Shown in pieces: positions 57,252 through 64,000 of a DNA stretch of 64,000 nucleotides. The notes under the pieces are model-generated. The model was given only the letters and a program-made list of their open reading frames with translations. It was not told the origin of the DNA and made no database searches. Made by a program: the position numbers and the translations under genes. How positions within the stretch are numbered: position 1 is the stretch's first letter; every line of letters begins with the position of its first letter. The DNA is from Anthoceros angustus. Taxonomy: Eukaryota > Streptophyta > Anthocerotopsida > Anthocerotales > Anthocerotaceae. Location: NCBI GenBank assembly GCA_010909165.1, contig VJWM01000254.1:1-64000 (forward strand), in the 5' to 3' direction.

Positions 57252-60200
57252 TTATTTGAGAACTTCCGCTTGGTCCTGCTGAATCACGGAGAGCTGTCGG
57301 CTGAGCATCTCATACACAGAATCTCGCCTTTCCTTGTCAAGCCTGTCGACAAGGAGCCACAGTGTTTCAAGCTCCGATTTTCGTGATGCATCATCAGGCT
57401 GCAGCACCCCGAAGGCATCTTCTTCGGACATGTGGAGCTCACTCCTTTCCTTCGCATAACTTGCGAGAAGATCCTCCTTTAGATGTTGCATCAGGGCGCC
57501 GTTCTCCCACCTGCCTTCTTTTGCGTACGTCTCCAGGCAACCAACTAGCAGGCCCTGCATTGTGTCATCTCTGTTTATGGCTTCACCTCCTCTGCTTCTT
57601 CTCCATTCGCTGGAGACGTTAACAGCCAGCTGAGCTGCCAGGCTCTCCAGGTTCTGGCTCAGAGATCTTGAATCCAGCTCACTCAGTTCAACAGCAATTG
57701 GCTGGCTGTCGGAGCTCCTGAAAGGGTGGCCGCTGGTCTGCTCAGTAGCCCGTTTCACACAGCCTGAGTCCCGGGGGCTGATGCCAAACAGTGTCTTTGT
57801 GGCAATTTTCGGTAGCTGTTTCCTTTCCATCTCTAAGGCGTCGAGATCCTTCAGCAGATCGGAATACTTCTTCAGAGCAGGGCTGCTTTCCAGCTGTGAA
57901 CGCAATTGCGTGACCACTGGCTTCAGGTCACTGCGAGTAGCCCGAGCTGTTGGAGGAGGAGAGAAAAGCACAGTCGGAGTCCTGAACTCCTGCTCAGTAG
58001 AGAAGTCAGATGGTGTCCTCAAGCATTCCTCTTGTGATCCCCTGCTCTCAGGCTTTGTAGAGGGCGTCTGAAGGATTTGAGCTTTCCTTGACGACTGTGC
58101 AGGAGACCGCAGCGCACATGGAGCCGCAGGCGCAACAGATACTGTGACCGATCCTCTGGAGTGCTTGGTTAGCCTCTGCCGCACATTGCTATCCGTCTTC
58201 GCCTTTGAGCAGATGTCCGTCTTCTCCTTTGAGTTGAATTCCGTTTTCTCCTTCGAGCTGTCCTTATTGAGCTTCCTGACAGCAAGCTGCTCAAACCTGC
58301 TAGAAAGATCACAGGTCGGGATTGGTGAGTTCAGCAGGACATCCCCGTTCCCGGCCTTTGACCCGTGTCTCGAAGACCCGCCATCTGTTGTCACAGCCTG
58401 GGACCTGTACTTCAGAGTGAGCTGACTACTCGGTCCTAGATTCAACTTGGATAAGGCCGCCTTCCCAGCTGAGAAAGGGGGCTTCTTCGAGGACGCACCC
58501 GTCTGAGCCAACCCAGCAGCAGCATCTTGCAGAGTAGACGAGTTGCCTTTCGGTGTCACCTTGAGGGCCAGAGACGCCGCATCCATCAATGCAGCCCGGG
58601 ACTTGGTATTCTCATTCTTCAATGGCTTAGCAGCAGGACTGCTAGCTGGTGGAGTGGGATACCCACTTCGGACTGTGGGTTTCCTGCCAGCGTCGGAACG
58701 GCTTCCCTCCTTCTTGCCCCTGTTGTCTGGTGTTCGTCCATTATCAGTGCTCTTCTCCTTCGTCACCACAGCAGCCAGGACAGGAGAAGTGCCGTACCGG
58801 CTGGCAACTACACGACTGCCAGCAGATCGCGGTGCCTGTAAGTCATTCCTCTCGGGGATGCTGCACATTCCAGGCGAGGCCTTTACAGCATGAAGTCGTG
58901 ATTTCACCTCGCCATCATCCGTGCCATTCGGGGTTTGAGCATCCTCCTGCACCTTTCCAGACTTGCCCTGGGCGCCGGATCTCAACGTCTTTATCCAGTC
59001 AAACCTCTTGCTTATCGCAAGAGCTTGCCAGGCACTGGTCACACCACCCTGCGATGGAAGGTTGCCGGTGATGTCACTAACTGGCAGTTCTGCTTCACCC
59101 TTCCCCTGCTTCGCCGCTCCTGCGGTTGTAGCTGTTCTGTGGCTCAAGCTTGGCATCTTCACCCCTCCCACGTTATCTTCCACATGAGCTCTGGTTTGCT
59201 CTTGACCACCCCGCTTGAGTGGAGATGGGACTACTTGAGCACCCACGGAGGGAAGAAAAATCCTCGGTTCCAATTTCCTGGACGGTTGGGGGTGGGGGGT
59301 ATGAGCGCTTGCTTCCCTCCTCTTGGTGATGAGAGTTGCTCCTCCCAAGCTAAGACCCCTTCGACCAGGTTGTGGGCTGGAACCAAAAGGTCCCGGGGTG
59401 CACGTCCTTTTGGTGGCTGCCTTCTTCTCTCCAGACTTGCAAATGCCTGCCTCCTTGGTGGTCCAGTCCAGAAACTTTGCTGACACTATTCTGCCCTTCC
59501 TGCTTTTACCACTGCTGGTTTCTCCTGCTTGAGAAATGGGCCCTCCTCCAACTGATGGAGATGCTTCGATGATGCTTGACTTTGATGGACTCTGAGCAAT
59601 TGGACTTGCACCACTTGCACTTGCTTCTGTAGAAGAATCTTCGAAGAAGTGTACCTTCCCTGCTGTCCGATCCTTCACACCAGACAGAATCGGAGTCTGA
59701 GGACAACTAAGTGCAACAGCTGGGCACTGCTCCCGGTCGGTGTAAGACACTCCTTGTCGTGCATGCAACTCAGCCAGCTTTTCACTCAAGACCCTGATCT
59801 CATTTGCTATTTCCTCCTCAATGTTGCGACAAATGTCAGCCTCCAAGTCGGCCTCCACAAAAGCCACGTCGATATCCTGCTGCGTGTCTGCGTAGTCTCG
59901 GACACCTTCAGCAGATTCCAGTGGTCCAGTTGCAAGATCCTCTGCAGACAGAATAATGGAGCTCCTGTCTCCTTCTGAGGCTGAAACTGAGGAGGCTCCC
60001 AGGCTTCCTCGACGAGCTACATGTGAGAGTCCGGCTGCCATGGACATAGTTTCATCAACAGCGAGTGAAGACTTGCTGATTGCCTTCGCTTGGAAAGATC
60101 TGAGCTGACGGAATGCATCTAATGAGAGAAACGCCCCCTCCTCCTCCGTGCCGCCAACCACTTCAGGAATGTTCATATTAGCAGCACCTGATTCATCATA

Positions 60201-61154
60201 GGGAGATTGTACGTAAGCGTCCTTGTTTTCCCACTGGCCCTCAGCACAGAAAGTAGGGTTGCTCCAAACAACACGCTTCTGGCCGCCATCCTCTTCAGCA
60301 AAGTCTGCACACAGTAGAAAACATACCCAAATCATTTTCCATGGCCAACACTCTGACGGAGAAACGGCTCTGATCATTTGACTACCAACACTGACCTTTA
60401 TCTGCTTGAAACAGCTCTTTAGCTTTCACGGCCTTAGTCCTCGATCCAAACTGCACCCTCCGTCCTGTATGTCATCAGCTCCACAACAATGTATTAGCAA
60501 CTTCGAAAAGAGCTCTCCACAAGGGCCCCACTGACTTCCTCAGCTGTTAAGAGTCTTGAACAACTGATCCCACGACTAGGCCTACAGTGCGAGCGAGCTA
60601 GGTGGAGAAGTTCGCCAACCTGATGCGCTCAATGACGGAACGAGGTCATCAGCCTGAGAAACCGCTCTATCAGCAGGAGTGCTCGCACAAACATCACCTA
60701 CAACATTCCCGTGCCTCCCGTCCTTGCCAGCCACACTCCCATTCACATTGATAGGCGACAAAGCCACGGACGCTGTTCTCGGCCAAACCTCCTCTCGGTA
60801 GTGCCTGGGAGGAGTAAACAAAGACTGTGGCTTCAGCTTCGTCCTCGTCTGTGACGTCTGCAGATTCTCGCTACCATTGTCCCGCTCAGCCACCTTCCTC
60901 CTTGGTGTAGTCCAACACTTCTCCAGCTGCGTCAGCCTGTTAGGATCCTCCCCGACCCGCCTAGCAGATCTTGCAGTCTGCGGCGTCCTCCTCTCAGCCA
61001 CGAGCCTGTCATAATCCTCCCTCCCTGTCGTCCTCACAGGAGTCCCCTTGAAGCTCGGGGGCGGCTTCTCAGCCTTAGCAGAACCCGGCTTCATCATCTT
61101 CGCAGCGTTCTTGATCCGGAAAGCCAGGAATTGCGAAGCACCGCCACTCGCTGC
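57252..61154 (-). CDS. Large unrecognised protein, at least three exons
   Basis: Exons 61154-60620, 60464-60396 and 60304-57252 join in phase into about 1,218 residues; the first exon with the start codon lies further upstream and was not found. Exon joins read SLSASGRRVQFGSRTKAVKA and FQADKDFAEEDGGQKRV. The protein is Ser/Lys/Pro-rich and mostly disordered (KGTPVRTTGREDYDRL near the start). Two more ordered regions are a possible coiled coil (NIEEEIANEIRVLSEKLAEL) and a helical C-terminus (ETLWLLVDRLDKERRDSVYE). I do not recognise the family. Composition suggests a structural or microtubule/chromatin-associated protein, but that is only a guess. The frame is uninterrupted over 3 kb, so the gene is real. 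Confidence 0.75.
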
Positions 61155-62515
61155 CTGCAAATAACCTTCGTGTCAGCCTGTCCAACCTACATCCTCATTC
61201 ACAACAACTCCAACACCTCCGCAATGCATGCCAAACACTCCAAAATACCAAACCAGCCAAACAAAACACAAAATGCATCAGCGGTCAAACGCCGATCCGC
61301 TCCAACAACCTCTGCCGCACACAGCAACGAAGCGCCACTGTTCTCCCCCGGCAGCAACAAGAAAAAACGCAAAACTGCAAAGTGAAGACCGCCGGTTGCC
61401 TCAGTCCATCCCAGCTCCCGCACACCGAGAACGAGCTGAAAAACTAGCCACAGTTCCAATTCCGTCAGAAACCCGACCCCGGCTCCTCACCTGTGTGTGG
61501 TAGCTAGCTAGCTAGCTGCAGCTTGCGGCTGCGTCCGGCATGGCAGGCTTGCTTCTTCAGATCAGCTCAGCTGAGGCGCTCCGGCACCGGCACCGACTCC
61601 GGCGACAGGGACGACCCTAGCAGCAGGCGCTGCCAGGGCTGCCTTCGAATTGAGCTCCGCCGCCAATGCCGGTGCGGGAGGAGCACAAATGGCAGTCGCG
61701 ATGGCGGAGGTGGAAAGGCGAGGCAGCCGCGACATGCAAGCGGGTGGTGCGGAGCAATTGTGGATCCGAGAAGGAGGCGGCGAGAGAGGAGGGGAGCGTG
61801 CAGCCCGGAGGCTTGGGGGCGATGCAAGGAATGCGTGGCAGAGGCGGCCGTTGAAGGCGGGATCCCGGGCGAGGCGCGAGCCCAGGCCGACTGCGCAAGG
61901 TGACCGTTAGCCTTGAACCTCGCTCCCCGCCTTTGCTAAATCCCTCCGTTAGCCCACCGCTTTTGAATGTGGCCCATTATCACACCACCTCCTCGCTGCG
62001 CTTTTTTGTGTGTGCATTGCCCACAGTTCCGGTGCGGGCCCCATGGCCCCATTGGACCGTTGCCTTGCCCGCTGCCAACGGTCCTCCTGCTTTTCCAACC
62101 TCCGTCTTTCCCTTCACTAGCAAAACAAGTGCCAACAGTCCCTGCAGCGGCGCAGTGCCCACGGTCGATACTAATACATGCAACGTAGGTATGTACAACT
62201 AATGATTCGAACTTAATAGTGTAATTCAATATTGCAATCATAATTTTCACTATAATTAATTATAATTAATGTAATAATCTAATTTACTTTACGTTAATAT
62301 AATCAATAGAAAAATGCATACTTTTGGCATGCTCTAGCCGCTTTGGCTTGCAACCAACATACATGTACGACCTGGAATAGGCCCTAAATCAGATACCTAA
62401 GCAAGACATTCATGTATATTGTCTACTAAATCTCAGTACATATAGAAATTATTTGAAAATATAGCTATTACCAGCGTCCCGAATATCTGCCTCCTAACAT
62501 CACCTTCATATATTC
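61155..62515. other. Intergenic region between the unrecognised gene and SWEET
   Basis: GC-rich to 62.15 kb, probably the promoter and first exon of the minus-strand gene below, then sharply AT-rich. A TAGC run lies at 61501-61515. Frames at 61523-61910 occur on both strands without motifs. Confidence 0.5.
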
Positions 62516-64000
62516 TCACACATTATCCTCCCTTGCGACACGAGGTAGAGTTTTTTCACTCTTTTCGGTCGTCACTTGTGGTACTCGTTGTTGATAGCAA
62601 GCATGAAGCACAAGCTGTACGATACCAGAAATAACACCTAATGCATTTGGGATCTACAATAAAATGAAGAACGAAGGTAAGTGCATTAATTTACTTTGTA
62701 GAAGAATATAGTAGGTGTTAATTCTTACCAACACGTAGACATCTTTTATGGCCACCGCAAAGGCTGTCCAGACCACTCCGCCCATGAACATGACAAGGGA
62801 TATCCAAAAGGGCATAGGTTTCACATCGCGTGTTTGGATTACCTTTTTCTGCCAATGTCATCACAATAAATTCATCAAGCTTATCAAGTTTGTTACTTGA
62901 AGAAAAAATGTTGTAAGAACATTATACAAGATATTCTAAGTTTGATGTAACATAATAAGTCGATTGATAAGATTACCACCACAACGAAAGGCGAGATGAA
63001 CATGGTACAATTGAACACCATAGCCACGAGTCCAATACTTATGGCCCTTTTGGTAGGGGGAATGTAAAATATCGTAACTAAGACCAAGCTTGCATATAGG
63101 ATTATGATTGCCAAAAAAGAAAGAAACAATTTAACCTGTAAATTTAGAGTAGAGTGTCAAAAAAATAAAATTAAATATTAATTCTAAATATGGATTTTTT
63201 TTGTTTCAAATGAGATGCCGAATCTTACTTTTAAAGGCCGCGTAGCGTAATATAAAAATAGAGAAAGCCATAATATTTCAAACCCGCAACCAATTGCATT
63301 CACGACTATAATAAACAATCCGTTAGGCTTGACTAGGGGTAGTCCGTATAAGCACCATAACAAGCAATTGAGTAGGGTAGCGATAAAAACTATTGATGAG
63401 AACTCGCCAGTAGACTGTTTCTCAACTATTTTTCGGAATGTTGGACTGCATTTATCAATTTTAACTGAATTAGGTCTTTAAAATCATGATCGTTCATTAT
63501 GAATTAAGTCTTTAAAATCATTGTCCTTGACTACAACCAAACTCAGAGGTAGTGATAACACATGCTGAAGCAAATTGGCAAAGCATTTCTAACTATCAAT
63601 AGCAAATCGTGTGAAGATGATCTATGTTAAATTTTAACACAATCAATCAAAAGAGAAGTTTTTTATGTGTACACTTACAAAGGTGAAGCGTACATAAGGA
63701 TGGCTGTTACGTTACCTGTTTGGTGCCAATGCCACACATGAGTATGATCAGATTGTATGATTGTTAAAACCTAATAGATTACCGCAAAATTCCACCTAAC
63801 AATTAACCTAATGGACAACCCTAGAATTCCATGCAACATTAACCAAATACATGATCCTAGAATTCCATCCAACAACAAACCTAAGAGATGACTCTCAAAG
63901 TCCACCCAACAATAAACCTAATAAATGACCCTAGAATCCCACTTAACAATTTTAAAGAAGGACGACTCACCCAAAATTCCAAGAATTGTGCCGGCAATCA
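62516..64000 (-). CDS. SWEET sugar transporter (MtN3/saliva family), 5' part beyond the window
   Basis: Exons read: 63445-63229, 63135-62977, 62848-62729 and 62653-62516, with a further upstream exon ending near 63969 (IAGTILGILG). The exon linking these was not identified. The text is typical of SWEETs: PTFRKIVEKQSTGEFSSIVF, ATLLNCLLWCLYGLPLVKPN, KKVIQTRDVKPMPFWISLVM and the end IPNALGVISGIVQLVLHACY. Two MtN3 repeats with seven helices are expected; the first helix is mostly outside the window. It moves sugars down their gradient across plasma or vacuolar membranes; substrate cannot be told. The cytosolic tail is short and ends REDNV. Confidence 0.92.

Overview
The window is nuclear DNA from a streptophyte plant. 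Spliced genes with GT-AG introns, a Tubby-like F-box protein, a SWEET transporter, CCZ1, an ARM-repeat protein of a plant type and a Tat-like Ty3/gypsy element all point there. A complete cAMP-dependent protein kinase (PKA) catalytic subunit gene, a ROCO gene and a caspase-like gene are not expected in flowering plants. A non-seed plant (bryophyte, lycophyte or fern) or a streptophyte alga is therefore most likely. That placement is inference; the species cannot be named from the sequence.

Layout. 1-0.57 kb holds a decayed PPR fragment. 0.84-11.2 kb is one minus-strand Ty3/gypsy LTR retrotransposon with a 4-bp target duplication, frayed reading frames and an internal partial triplication of the RT/RNase H region. 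11.7-17.9 kb, all on the minus strand, holds a caspase-like gene, a ROCO (LRR-Roc-COR) gene and a truncated LRR paralogue of it. 18.8-21.9 kb is a 12-exon PKA catalytic subunit gene that reads through cleanly. 23.1-29.1 kb is a repeat island: a 26-bp-unit array in both orientations, a 422-bp duplication, a 529-bp Mutator-like TIR element and several minisatellites. 29.8-31.6 kb is a Tubby-like F-box gene (minus).

35.2-46.3 kb is gene-dense: a serine carboxypeptidase-like gene (+), CCZ1 (+), a FLIP/FIRRM-like recombination regulator (+) and an ARM-repeat gene (-). 46.3-49.5 kb is GC-rich and has no supportable gene. 49.6-54.9 kb is AT-rich with transposon remnants. 55-64 kb holds CBF5/dyskerin (-), a large unrecognised spliced gene (-) and the 3' part of a SWEET gene (-) that runs off the right edge.

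Two themes stand out. First, PKA catalytic subunit, ROCO GTPase and caspase-like protease genes, all better known from animals and protists, lie in tandem on one strand within 10 kb. Second, duplicate copies throughout the transposon regions differ again and again at CAG/CTG sites, often CAG in one copy and CG in the other. The same one-base change would explain three of the four frameshifts in the ROCO/LRR genes. This looks like systematic base-calling error at CHG-methylated sites rather than biology, so part of the apparent pseudogenisation may be artificial.
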